From Meconema thalassinum (taxonomy: Eukaryota; Arthropoda; Insecta; Orthoptera; Tettigoniidae), in assembly GCA_946902985.2 (NCBI GenBank), contig OX336396.1, forward strand, positions 238,406,297 through 238,470,296: a stretch of DNA of 64,000 bases. Direction: 5' to 3'. The notes under the pieces are model-generated. The model had not been told where the DNA came from. It did not search any database and saw only the letters and a program-made list of their open reading frames with translations. Within the stretch, counting starts at the first letter, position 1. Each line of letters begins with the position of its first letter. Shown in pieces: positions 44,279 to 55,455 of the stretch. A program made the translations under genes and the position numbers.

Positions 44279-44764
44279 TATATCAAAGCGAAGTTAGTTT
44301 TCTGGGAATATCACAGACACTGTTAATTTAAGGGCCTTTAAATGTGGTTTTCAGAGACCCTTTATAGTCGGTAGTCGGGTGAAAAAGATCTTTCGTACCA
44401 CACTCACACGTGAAAATTGCGTGAACAAATTATTGAGTGCCCCTTGACTCTCTTAAGCGCATCATACTGTATGTATTGATGAATTTTACAGCTTAATATG
44501 GTTCAGTGATAACCTTATAACCACCTGGAACTTTCAGAGTAATGAATTAATTGGAATTGCATTGCGTCTTACCGAAATAGATGGACCTGTGAGATTCTGT
44601 TACCATGGTTACCGTGTTGCATTCTTTCATTATTTCATTGTAAATATACATGTTTTAAGGTATTTGTTTAATTGTGAGGCATTTAAAGAGTAAGTGAGTG
44701 CGTTTCGCTTACGCATTGGGTTATGCTGAATCTGTAGGTACCCCATATGTGTAACAAATTTTAG

Positions 44765-45140
44765 CATGCAGCAGAAAAGAGGAGAATTGAAGCATTTGAA
44801 ATGTGGTGTTACAGGAGAATGATGAAGATCAGATGGGTAGATAGGGTTACAAACGAAGAGGTATTAAGGCGAGTGGGAGAGGAGAGATGTTTCTGGCGAC
44901 TGCTAATGAAGAGAAGAGATAGGTTGGTAGGACACATACTAAGACACCCAGGAATAGCAAACTTAGTTATGGAAGGAAGGGTCGAGGACAAGAACTGTAG
45001 GGGTAGACCAAGGTTAGAATATGTTAAACAGATAGCCTCTGATGTAGGATGTGGTAGCTAAGTAGAGATGAAACGATTGGCTCAGGACAGGGAGGCATGG
45101 AGAGCTGCATCAAACCAGTCAAAAGACTGAAGACTCAAAC
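44765..45140 (+). pseudogene. 5'-truncated LINE, C-terminal end, copy 1
   Basis: The frame encodes RRIEAFEMWCYRRMMKI, then RLVGHILRHPG and CRGRPRLEYV, a typical C-terminal tail of RTE-type LINE polyproteins. A stop interrupts at 45059 and the similarity continues through MKRLAQDREAWRAA. The 3' end is CTGAAGACTCAAACAACAAC. The 5' side is missing. Confidence 0.8.
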
Positions 45141-45765
45141 AACAACAGAAAAAACTAATTATAATGTACACTTAACTTGGTATTGTTCTCCTCAAGGCGA
45201 TGCTCACTTATAGACTTTCGCAGGACCTGATGATGGCAACTTGAGCGTCGAAACGCGTAACCCTATATTGCCCATTTAAGTGTGATAATTAACTAATACA
45301 TGTAATTTTTTTCCAGGAATGTGTTAACATGTTTATAACTTGTACCCCACCCTATTTAATGGGCACAATCGTGTTGAACGACTGAAGAGTATCAAAAGAC
45401 AAATAGCTGGGATGCTTATTTACAAACACAGTATCTCGTAAACGGTTTATTGTAGGGCTTTAACTCTTGAGTGCATAAGCAGGGCCTCTGAGGCCCGGGG
45501 TGTGATTTATTAATCATTTATGGTAAAAGTGTTTGGAGCTTTGGAGTGAAATTTCCAATATTCCTCTCACAGGAAGGTTATGGCTGATTGACCTTTTAGT
45601 TCTTGCAGTAAAGAGGCGCAGGTGTGCTTCATAAAAAGGGAGGTAGCGCGCAGTTCGGTGGGGGGACGAAGAGCTCCCTGATGAGGCAGCATGGTGTCCT
45701 AGGCGAAACTCCACACAACACACGGCACAAACCTAGAAATATTGCTGAGTTTTTAAAGCCTTTGT

Positions 45766-46163
45766 CTGGAGCGTCGCACTCTATGGAAGTGAAACTTGGA
45801 CTATTGGTGCAGTAGAAACGAGGAGAATTGAAGCGTTTGAAATGTGGTGTTACAGGAGAATGATGAAGATCAGATGGGTAGATAGGGTTACAAACGAAGA
45901 GGTATTAAGATGATTGGGAGAGGAGAGATATTTCTGGCGACTGCTAATGATACTAAGCCACCCAGGTATAGCAAGCTTAGTTATGGAAGGAAGGGTCGAG
46001 GACAAGAACTGTAGGGGGAGACCAAGGTTAGAATATGTTAAACAGATTGCCTCAGATGTAGGTTGTGGTAGCTATGTAGATATGAAACGATTAGCTTAGG
46101 ACAGGGTGAAGTGGAGAGCTGCTTCAAACCAGTCAAAGGACTGAAGACTCAAACAACAACAAC
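45766..46163 (+). pseudogene. 5'-truncated LINE, C-terminal end, copy 2
   Basis: It starts further upstream than copy 1 (VALYGSETWT), then matches it closely. A CGA-to-TGA change at about 45910 and a deletion of about 27 bp near 45948 break the frame. The 3' end and CAA tail are the same as in copy 1. Confidence 0.8.
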
Positions 46164-46635
46164 TATTTTATCTTATAAAGGTAAATGTTAATACATTTTC
46201 ATAACAATTGATTCAGTAGTTTGTGTGGTGAGAGCATATTAAGAAGCTGAACTGTTATGTTCAACTATTCCTATAGCGCCACCTTAATCCCCGATCCCGT
46301 AAATATGGGAATGAGGAATGGAAATACATTCTACAGAATTCTCAGTACGGTTACAGGAGACTTCCGTATCTTTGACATCAAAGGCTGGCACGTGTATGTC
46401 GCAATGCCCCCTCCTCCGCCCCTACGCGGTCTCATATCGATCGTTCCTCACGCTCGCCGTGGATACCTACGAACTTCTGGAACCTCTGAACTTGTCCCAG
46501 CAAAATCTCTATACAGTTTACTGACATTCTGGGTTAACCATTGAGCGCATAAGCCTATCTTTTTTGTGTACAGATTTGAGTGTTTATTAACTGCGATAGG
46601 AAGGGATGGTTTATGTTGCTTCAGTGTAAAGCCCT
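46164..46635. other. Unassigned interval
   Basis: No recognised gene or repeat. Open frames at 46257-46544 lack any domain. Confidence 0.4.
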
Positions 46636-46827
46636 CATTACTTCCGACTTGACGTTTCAGTGCTACCCTAGAGTTATCTAGCGGTCAGAAGGAAAATCAC
46701 TTTAACTAGCCAACCACAGGCAGCCATTCAAATCGATAGATCACGACAAATCGAGTTTCGTTCGCGATGTCGCAATTTAGCAAACGAAACCCTAGCCTAG
46801 CACTGAAACGTCAAGTCGGAAGTAATG
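46636..46827. mobile_element. MITE with internal hairpin, copy 2
   Basis: The termini CATTACTTCCGACTTGACG and its inverse extend to about 30 bp without mismatch (CATTACTTCC at the left, GGAAGTAATG at the right, and GTTTCAGTGCTA against TAGCACTGAAAC). The inner GTTTCGTTCGC hairpin is also present, with one mismatch. Flanks show no clear duplication. Confidence 0.9.
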
Positions 46828-46847
46828 AAGACTTTACTATAATCAGC

Positions 46848-47061
46848 CTTAGACTTATGAGATCTACACGGGCCAAATGTTTGTGTCAGAACCCCTGCCC
46901 TATCAATTCAAACACGACGAAACCGAATTGAACTAAATTTGTTACAGAGGAATCCTTATTGTCATGTTTTATATTGCCCCCATCTTAACCAAAACAAAAT
47001 GGCAGCCACACAAATATTGAAAACGTAATTCAAATTACAACTGAACTAATTACGGTAATGG
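46848..47061 (-). mobile_element. Helentron-like family-2 fragment
   Basis: On the minus strand, a family-2 monomer piece (CAATATAAAACATGACAATA, GTGTTTGAATTGATAGGGCA) leads into GATCTCATAAGTCTAAGG. It is cut by the SINE that follows. Confidence 0.7.
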
Positions 47062-47287
47062 AGGATTCGGTAGCGTAGTTGGTAGCATGCTGAGCTTCTA
47101 TGCCCAAGATTGCGGGTTCAAATCCGGCCGAAGTTGTCGGATTTTTTAAGAGCGTTAAATATCCCTCAGTATGCCTTTCTTCGGAGAGGAAGTAAAGCTG
47201 GCGCTGCGGTCCCATGTCATAGATTTATGGCATGTTAAAGAACCTTCAACTAATTACACCTGTGTGAAGCTAAATTGTATAGGTTAA

Positions 47288-48762
47288 GGGGACCTTGTCG
47301 CCTGAAGGGGTCAAATTTGGGATTTTTATTTTATTGTTTAGATTAATTAAGCACACTTTTCTGAACAAATCTTAGTTTGTTTCATGAAGATCGGACTGCT
47401 AGTTTTTGAAATATAAATTATTTTGTGCCGTAGTGCACAATGGATGCCACGCCCCTTTTAGGCTATACATGCCGAAACTAAAAGACATAGATCTCTGTAA
47501 AGCAGTGTCACAAAAGCATTTTTCTCATAAAGGTAATATTTTAATACGTGCATTGACAGTACTGTATGTGCAGTTCGCATGTTTTTTCTCTGGATAAAAA
47601 GTTTGGGTGGGAATACGTGTCAGTTCTCAGCTGCTTTGTCATTTGTGTGCATGTGTTGAATTGGGTTAAAAATATAGATCTTACAATGCCTAGGATAAAG
47701 AAGTTTTCCCCCAAAGCTAAATTTAGAGGTAATCAGTACTTCTCTAACATAAGTCAGTGTAGTGAGTCTAAAGGAACTATTACTGAAATAAAAAACAGTA
47801 AGTGCAAAACCGAATTGAACGAAATTTGGCACAGAGGTAGCACTAGCAAAGGGCACCTTAATGTCATGTTTTATGTCACAGCTATCTTGGCGGAAACGTA
47901 ATGACGTCAACCGAAATGTTCAAAACTTAAATCAATTTACGACTAACCTAATCATTTGATCTCTACTGAAATTTGCAACAACATACCTTTACGTAGGAAG
48001 CATATTTTGACCAAACTATAAGATCAACAGCCCAATAATTTGCAGATGGCGGCCATGTATGTGTGCAAATCGATTCCACCAATCAATACAAACACGGTGA
48101 AACCGAATTGAACTAAATTTGGTACAAGCTGTTAGGTATTGAACAGGATGTCAAAACACAATCAGCCCTCTTGATATAGACCACCAGTGAGTGATCGAGG
48201 CTGAAAAACGAACCAACGTTACTTGGCAAGATGCCAGAAAGCATCAGAGGAACACTAAAAGGAAGATGGAAGAAGTCAATGATGCAGATGATCCAGATTA
48301 TGGGGCAGGATTGTTCTAATTATGAAGGCAATACGCTATTTTCTTGTGTAAAAGTTTTAAATTGAAATTACCAGAAAAGTGATTTTTTCAGTTTTAGGTA
48401 CATATTTCTGGAAACGTAAGAGAGCTATAACCTTGAAACGTGCTAAACTTACTTTTTATACTCAAATAATGAAAGTGGTGCAAATTTAGGTCAATATGTT
48501 GTGTAGTGTAAATACATGTGTGAAGAGCATTGAAAATTTTGATTTTTTGAAAATAAATGCATGGCGTAGTTATTTATTTTATTTCTCAGACACTATTATT
48601 CCAAATGTTCTCAATGTGCATGGCTTTGTTTAACATGAGATACCCTACATCCATGAATTTTTTAAAAGATAATGAAATGGTTATTTTGTCTACAGGGTGT
48701 ACCTAAATATGTCCACTTTTAACATTGAATTAAATGGGACATTCGTTACCTACAAGGTCCCC
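47288..48762. mobile_element. TTAA-flanked TIR element (1475 bp)
   Basis: GGGGACCTTGT and ACAAGGTCCCC are perfect 11-bp terminal inverted repeats and TTAA lies on both sides (47284-47287, 48763-48766). TTAA duplication is typical of piggyBac and Kolobok elements. A short frame from ATG 47686 (MPRIKKFSPKAKFRGNQ) and a separate one ending at about 48320 (PDYGAGLF then stop) may be the two ends of a deleted transposase; I recall similar ends in mutator-like or Kolobok-type proteins but cannot confirm. A family-2 Helentron-like monomer is nested at about 47803-48128. Confidence 0.78.
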
Positions 48763-49071
48763 TTAAGAATGTAAACAACGCTCTTAGGTTCCTACGTTCG
48801 TTGCCAAGAGCCGACTGCAGTGGCGTCTGGTAGCTAAGTTCTGAACAGACAGTCGTTGACGGTGGCGTTTGACAGCAAAAGTAGGAACGATTTGAAAAAA
48901 TTCAAGAGTCTGCAGTCCTTACTTGAATTAAACAAGACGTTCAGTAAAGAACATATAGCCTATTTTCTCCTAAATCCATGGGTATTGTTATAACTCTTTG
49001 TCCTTTTCAAGGAGTATAATTGAATGTTGGTTGTAGTAGCTTGTTGAAATACAACGTGCTATACGGATATT

Positions 49072-50370
49072 AACAAGAACTTCCGCGACGAACTAAAGAG
49101 CCTACTTTTCTTAAAATGTAAGATTCGTTCCAAAGATTAATCTCTATGGATCTATCTAGAATAATGGCGAAATTAAGTTGGTAATATCGAAATTTCTAAT
49201 TAGTTCGAAATACTGTATACCTGGCATAATGTAGCCTAATAGAGAACTACAGTTGGCAGCCCTGGTGACTGAATATATTCATAGTTCCATCTCTTAAGGT
49301 ACAGAATACAAAATTTGGTTGAAGTCCAATGGATAGCATGGACATTACATGCAGTTAAACATTGGTTATAACAGCTCGCGTAAAATCATATTGGCATAAA
49401 TGACACACAGGTATTGGACAGAAATAATATGAAATAATATGATCTATTGTTCTGTCAAATTTGAATAAAATCCATTAGTTAGTATAGAACTTACATGCAT
49501 TTTAAAATTGGACCTATCAGCAGGCTTAGAATCATGTTGGCAGCACTGGCATAGGCCTATATTAGTTACTCCAAATTAATCTAGAGTGCCAGGTACTATA
49601 CGTGTGCAAAGTTTAAAGCTATTGGCTTGCATACTTTCTGATATATTGATATCAGGGTAACAAAAATAGAGAGAACATTTATTAACAGTTGGCAGCCCTG
49701 GTTACTCTTAAGAATCAGCGTAGTCATATCTGTTATGGTACACATAGCACACACGAAATTTGGTTGAAATCCAAATGATAGTATAGGAGTTACATGTATT
49801 TAAATTTGGACCTCTCAGCAGGCTTAGAATCGTGTTGGTAGCACTGACGTATATAAGTTACTCCAAATTAATATAGAATGTCAGGTACTATACGTGTGCA
49901 TAATTTAAAGCTGTCGGCTTGCATACTTTCTGATATATGGGTATTTGGAAAAAATAAGAGCTTTTATTAACAGTTGGCAGCCCTGGAGGCTCTTAAAATA
50001 CGCTCAGTCATATCTGTTTATGTGCACATAGCTCATACGTAATTTGGATGAATTCCAATTGATAGTGTAGAAGTTATACGCATTTAAAAATTGGACCTAT
50101 CAGCAGGCTTATAATCATTTTGGCAACACTGCCATGTATGGCCTCCTGGAAATTAAACTGAAATATTATCTATACGTGTGCCAATTTTGAATTAGCTCCC
50201 ATTCATACCTTCCAAGATATCCAACATGGAGCTCAAATTTCAATTGGGATTTTTCAGCAGTTGGTAGCACTGACATCAATTTAAAATATGGCCGTGAAAT
50301 ATTCAGGTGTAGATCTTTACTCCTACCAAATATTGTTTCGATTGCTCCAGCCGTTTAGGAGTTGATAGTG

Positions 50371-50402
<32 letters not shown>

Positions 50403-50509
50403 GCCAGACAGACAGACAGATATACAGAAGGACAGACAGACAGACACACATTTGCCTGATCTCATAAGTCTACTTTTTCCTCATTTTTGCAAAATGTGAA
50501 AAGTAGGCT
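49072..50509 (+). mobile_element. Helentron-like element, family 1, second copy
   Basis: It is homologous over its full length to the reverse complement of 24660-26060: start AACAAGAACTTCCGCGACG, repeated GGCAGCCCTGG units about 290 bp apart, a CA/GACA microsatellite (50370-50445) and the same hairpin end. The empty site comes from family-2 sequence on both sides. Confidence 0.82.
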
Positions 50510-50683
50510 AAAAATGCATATGAGATGCCCTTTGCTTGTGCTACATCTGTACAAAATTTAATTCACTTCGGTTTCACCGTGTTTAAATTGATATGGTGAA
50601 TCGATTTACACACATACATGGCCACTATCTGCAAACTATTGGGTTAATGACCTTGTAGTTCAGTCAAAAGATGCTTCCCACAA

Positions 50684-52005
50684 TGTAACGTGTTTTTCGA
50701 GGGGTTTTTATGCAACTGGCATAAGTCAGTAGGAAGCCATTCTATATTTATTTACGCGGCAAATTGTTCAGCCAAGAGAATTTTTCATGTTAATTTATTA
50801 TTATTATTATTAATTTATTATAATAATTATTAAGATACTTTCGGAGCATTTTATAAAAATTATAAGCATACAGATAGGTTTTCTATGTCTTAGAAAACAC
50901 TATCAAGCAAATTATTACGAACGACAATATCATAGAAAATTATCTGATTACGGAATTTTACGGAGTTTTCGTCAGTTAGGATATATTGAGAGACATGACT
51001 CACTGGGAATTCAAATACAAGCTGAATCTTGTCGGAATGCATGACGCAATCTTGGGTCGCATCGTCAAGAAAAGACGAATATATGGAACGGAAAACGACT
51101 TCTCCCTCCCGCCGAGTGTAATGAGCCAGAGTGGGGATCTAGCGCATAGGGAGCAGCCAATCAGTGGAGACCACGCAAGCTAGAAGTCTGGACTGGAGTG
51201 GGGAGCCAACGTGTGCATATATCGTTCGACGCGCCGTGGAACGGGGACTATCTGTGTAGAACTTAACGAGTACGGTGGCACGCGGAAGTCGCTCCGATGT
51301 TCCGTGGATTGGAGGACTAACTTTTGTAAAACTTAACCAGTGCGGTTCTACGAGTGTTTGGGTCCGATGTACGGACCATAGAATTATCTAATCTACCAGA
51401 ATATCATCAAATAACGAAGGAGATGGTGACGTCCAGGAGACTGTGGGAAGCACACAGCATCATCCAGTACGAGGGAAATGCTTTAGCAATTTCCAGTGGT
51501 AAGCGCAAATGACGCAGAAATACGCAATCTATCATTTTTCTTTGTTTTATATTTCATATTTCAGTAACTTCATAGCTTGGGAATACGAGTAAAATCTATA
51601 ATCTATCAGACTCCGTTTTCACGTAATTTTCTATCGGTAATATTAAAATCGCAACGCTCCAATTTAAATTTTATACTTATTATTATTATTATTAATTTTG
51701 CTATACTTGTTTTATATAATAAATTCGTTTCTTTTACAATGCAAACTTTGCTTTCAGTAGGTAGCATTAGATATAGACCAATTCCTTCTCCTGATACAAT
51801 TGTTTGTTGGGTTAATGATCAAATCATGCCACGATTTGAGTGAATAGATTCTTGAAGGTGTTCTACCAGAGCTAGACGTTGTTAAATACAAATTTAGATT
51901 TCAGCATTGCATTGAGGTCTTGGCGCCCATTAAAACAACATAGCTTAGGCAAAGGTAAACAGTTACATTTATCACCCAACAGTTAGGGGCTAGCAAAACG
52001 TTTCA
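50684..52005 (+). repeat. Solo LTR (1322 bp)
   Basis: It begins TGTAACGT and ends ACGTTTCA, terminal inverted repeats with one mismatch that obey TG...CA. It is flanked by ACAA on both sides (50680-50683 and 52006-52009), a 4-bp duplication as in the giant-LTR element. It interrupts a family-2 monomer. No internal region is present, so recombination between two LTRs probably removed it. Sequence TGGCGCCCATTAA near the 3' end (about 51923) lies inside the LTR. Orientation is uncertain. Confidence 0.78.
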
Positions 52006-52009
52006 ACAA

Positions 52010-53340
52010 GAAGGTATGTTGTTGCAAAATTTGGTAGAGATCAAATAATTAGGATGTTGGTCGTAATTTGATTTAAGCTTTTAATATTTGGGTGGCCACC
52101 ATTCTGTTTCCATCAAGATGGCGGCAATATAAAACATGACCCTGAGGTGCCCTTTGCTAGTGCTACCTACGTACCAAATTTCTTTCAATTCGTTTTCACC
52201 GTGTTTGAATTGATAGGGGAATCGATTTGCATACATATATGGCCGCCATATGCAAACTATTGGACTGACGACATTGTAGCTTGGTCAAAGAACGCTTTTC
52301 ACATAAAGATATGTTGTTGCAAAATTTGGTAGAGATCAGATGATAAGGTTGGTCTTAATTTGATTCAAGCTATTAACATTTGGGTGGCCACCATTACATT
52401 TCCGTTAAAATAGCGGCGATATAAAACATGACAATGAGGTGCCCTTTGCTAGTGTTACATCTGTACCAAATTTCGTTCAATTCGGTTTCACCGTGTATAA
52501 TTGGATAGGGGGAATCCATTTGCACACATACATGGCCGACATCCGCAAATTATTGGGCTGATGACCTTTTAGTTTGGTCAAACGATTCTACATACATAAA
52601 GGTATAATGTTGCAATAACCGGTTGAGATAAGATGATTAAGTTGGTCGTAATTTGATTTAAGCTTTTAACATTTGGGTGGCCGCCATTACGTTTTCGTCA
52701 AGATGGCCACGATATAAAAGCTGACACTGAGGTGCCATTTGCTAGTGCTACCTCTGTACCAGATTTCGTTCCGTTCGGTTTTACCGTGTTTGAATTAATA
52801 GAGGGGATCGATTTGCACACAAAGATGGCGGCCATCCTCAAACTTTTGGGCTGATGACCTTGTAGTTTGGTCAAAGGATGCTCCCCACATAAAGGTAGGC
52901 CTATGTTGTTGCAAAATTTGGTAAAGATAGGATGATTAGTTTAGTCGTAATTTGATTTAAGCTTTGAACATTTGGGTGATCGCCATTACGTTTCCATCAA
53001 GATGGCGGCAATATAAAACATGACACTGAGGGGCCCTTTGCTAGTGCTACCTCTGTACCAAATTTCATTCCATTCGGTTTCACCGTGTTTGAATTAATAG
53101 GGGAAGCGATTTTCACACAAACATGGCCGCGATCCGCAAACGTTTGTGCTGATGACCTTGTAATTTTGTCAAAAGATGTTACCTACATAAAGGTATGATG
53201 TTGCAAAATTTGGTAGAGATCGAATGATTAGGTTAGTCGTAATTTGATTTAAGCTTTGAACATTTGGGTGGCCGCCATTACTTTTCCGTCAAGATGGCGG
53301 CGATATAAAACATGACACTGAGGTACCCTTTGCTAGTGCT
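52010..53340 (+). repeat. Tandem array of 293-bp monomers
   Basis: The phrase ATATAAAACATGACACTGAG recurs at about 52127, 52415, 52707, 53005 and 53301, spaced 288-298 bp. Each monomer also has ACCAAATTTCGTTCAATTCG and TGGCGGCGATATAAAA. The same monomer occurs singly at 40740-40990 and in part at 46880-47040 and 47803-48128. Confidence 0.92.
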
Positions 53341-53610
53341 ACCTCTGTACGAAATTTCGTTCAATTCAGTTTCACCGTGTTCGAATTGATAGGGGGGGGG
53401 GGGGGCAGACAGACATTCAGAGTACACACACTCACACACCCACACACACAGACACACACACACAGACAGACACACAATTTTTCGCCCTGTGTTGATCTCA
53501 TAAGTCTACTTTAAATATTTGCAAAAATCTGAAGTAGGCTATAAACAGATAACACACACTAATACAGTCATGAAAATTAACACCGGTCATCAGATAGATA
53601 CCGACAGTAG

Positions 53611-53930
53611 TGGCTACGCGGGCTAAAGCGTTGCGTTAGCTCAAGGGGCCAAGCTCTCTGCTGACTCGGTAGACGCGTGGGTTCGAGCCCCACCGTCAGC
53701 TGTCCTTGAAATGGTTTTCCGTGGTTTCCCATTTTCAACACCAGGCAAATGCTGGGACAGTACCTTCTGACAGGCCACGGCCGCTTCCTTCCACATCCTT
53801 GCCCAGTTTCATTCATCTTCATCCATTCCATCTCTCATCCCGACGCGCAGGTCGCCCACGGGCGTCGACTAGAAAGACCTGCGCCTAGCGTCGTACCGGT
53901 ATGAAAATGAATAACAATAATAATGCCAAT
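53611..53930 (+). mobile_element. SINE family C
   Basis: Head TGGCTACGCGGGCTAAAGCG, B box GTGGGTTCGAGCCCCAC, central domain (CCGTGGTTTCCCATTTTC, GGCAAATGCTGGGACAGTAC, GGCCACGGCCGCTTCCTTCC) and a tail with CCCGACGCGCAGGTCGCCC and an AATAA-rich end. It follows the T2 tail of the SINE at 47062-53590. Confidence 0.88.
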
Positions 53931-54111
53931 TTTGTGAACAGACAGAAATAATAGTTTTATTGCGCTCCTGATTTTGCACTAATTTTATGTTTGTCATCGC
54001 TTTGAAGCCACTAATTTGCCAATATTTGGAACAATCGTTTTGGCAGTTGCAATCCGACGCGTAGCTTCCAAGGAAGAATGAGACAAACTTGACCTTGCTT
54101 TTGTTTTGTTC

Positions 54112-54380
54112 ACAAACGAACGTTTAGTGGTTCGGACATGTCATGAGAATGGTCAGAAATAGAACACCAAGAAATTATTTCGATAGGGAAGTGAGAGGGG
54201 GAGGAGACCGTTAGGAAGGCCAAGAAATCGATGGATAGACACAGTGAAGTCTGAGGTCCACAAACGGAATGTGAAATGGGAAGACGTAGAAGAACAGCAA
54301 CTCGACTTCTGCCGAAGGAAATGGCGAGTGCTTATATACCACACCCAGGAAACTGAGCTGAAAAATAATCATGATGATGA
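54112..54380 (+). pseudogene. LINE 3' end remnant
   Basis: In two frames the sequence encodes WFGHVMRM, then GRPRNRWIDTVKSEV and the acidic and basic end of a LINE polyprotein, stopping before a (ATGATGA) run. A frame change lies near 54200. It is from a LINE different from the two long ones here. Confidence 0.7.
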
Positions 54381-54501
54381 AAAATATTTCACCGAAAGCA
54401 GCTCGATGTACGAAAGCCATTGTTGTGGAACCGGTGTATATGTACTGTGTTACGGTAATTTATCATTTGAAGGCTGGAAAAAACGTATATTTTATTGTCT
54501 A

Positions 54502-55042
54502 CTAGCAGTAGTGCCCGGCTTCGCCCGGTGGATTCATTTGTTTTACAGAACTGGAGTGCTCAAGGATAAAGATCTGAAAGAGAATTTGAAAGCACCAACG
54601 CTTATTGCAGCTGATAACCTCAGTATACTGCACCAACACCATCGCCCTTATACAGAGGCATACTATGATAACTATTTTAAGGGGCCTAAGAAATCTTTTT
54701 GCACTAATTACTCCCCGTGACTGCAACTTATAAGCAGCTCGCAATTCTGCACCAGAGCATTGGTAGGGCGACGTGATGCAGCCGCATTACATGGCAACAA
54801 TAGACTTCGGTATTGTTAATGCCGTTCTGGAGCGCTTGTTCTTCCGACTTACTGAACAAAAAGCAAATTTTAAGGTTACTGAGAGGTGAAGCCTAATGCT
54901 ACATAGCCTAAACTATTCCTCTTGAATCAGACTATGATATACAAAAATAACTTTTCAAATCCGACTGATAGTTCCAGAGATTAGCGCGTTTACACACACT
55001 AACAAACACACAAACTCTTCAGCTTTATTATATTAGTATAGA
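54502..55042 (-). mobile_element. Non-autonomous Helitron (541 bp)
   Basis: On the minus strand it starts TCTATACTAATATAATAAAG and ends ACTGCTAG, with a GC-rich hairpin CCGGGCGAAGCCGGG just before the end. It lies between A and T. These are the standard Helitron ends. No coding sequence. Confidence 0.9.
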
Positions 55043-55045
55043 TAT

Positions 55046-55451
55046 GCTTTTGACGTGGAAATATCACTGCATATTCACGTTCCTGGGGAATTGCTAATTA
55101 ATAATTATGGTAAAAGTCAGCAATTTTTCTAAGGTTCATGCCATGTCTTGTGTGGGGTTTCACCTACTGTAGGAACACCAAGCTGACTTATGAGCGGGCA
55201 CTTGGTGTCCGTGCCCGAACCCCCACAGGGGTAGCGAACTGTGCACTACCTCCCTTTATTATGAAGCGCATCAGCGTCTCTTTACTGCGAGAGCCTACAG
55301 CTCAAGCAGTCTTAACCTCTCTATCTTTTTGGAAGCCTTCATAGGGCTGCATAAACCTAGAAAAAATACTGTGTTTTAATAGACTGGCCGTGAAAACAAT
55401 GTACCAAAAATTATGGTATTAGTGATTAATAGTTGATCAAGGAAGAATGGC
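55046..55451. other. Unassigned interval
   Basis: No gene or familiar repeat. Confidence 0.4.
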
Positions 55452-55455
55452 TTAA

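Larger units (their letters stand above)
42363..45284. mobile_element. Composite TIR element of 2.9 kb
   Basis: About 60 bp at the left (CACACTTAAATGGACAACTT onward, with GCGTTTCGACACTCAAG) is inverted at the right end (45225-45284, with CTTGAGCGTCGAAACGC). The interior contains a Helitron-like 3' end (42648-42680, CTAGCATTACCCGTCGGGGC with a GGCTTCGCC hairpin), the Tc1 element and a LINE 3' remnant. The left end directly abuts the previous element, so target duplications cannot be judged. Confidence 0.6.
48931..53540 (+). mobile_element. Helentron-like element, family 2 (4.6 kb as found)
   Basis: It starts AACAAGACGTTCAGTAAAGA and ends in the hairpin AAGTCTACTTT, spacer, GAAGTAGGCT, with a GT/CA microsatellite just inside (53425-53475). 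It sits inside a SINE tail, which resumes at 53546. The core is an array of 293-bp monomers. Two later insertions are nested: a family-1 relative (49072-50509) and a solo LTR (50684-52005). No replication-initiator or helicase frame was found, so it is non-autonomous. Confidence 0.78.
47062..53590 (+). mobile_element. SINE family A with tail T2, split twice
   Basis: Pieces: head and body 47062-47287 (B box in GCGGGTTCAAATCCGG), body 48767-48930, tail 53546-53590 (CAGATAACACACACTAATAC). The first gap is a TTAA-flanked element and the second is a 4.6-kb Helentron-like element. Joining the pieces gives the order seen in other T2 copies, which shows both gaps are insertions. Confidence 0.85.

Noticed and set aside
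45220..45260. Hammerhead ribozyme-like core, CTGATGA followed by GAAAC
   Set aside because: The bases between do not form the required stem II directly after the core, and the sequence is the end of an inverted repeat also found at 42380-42425.
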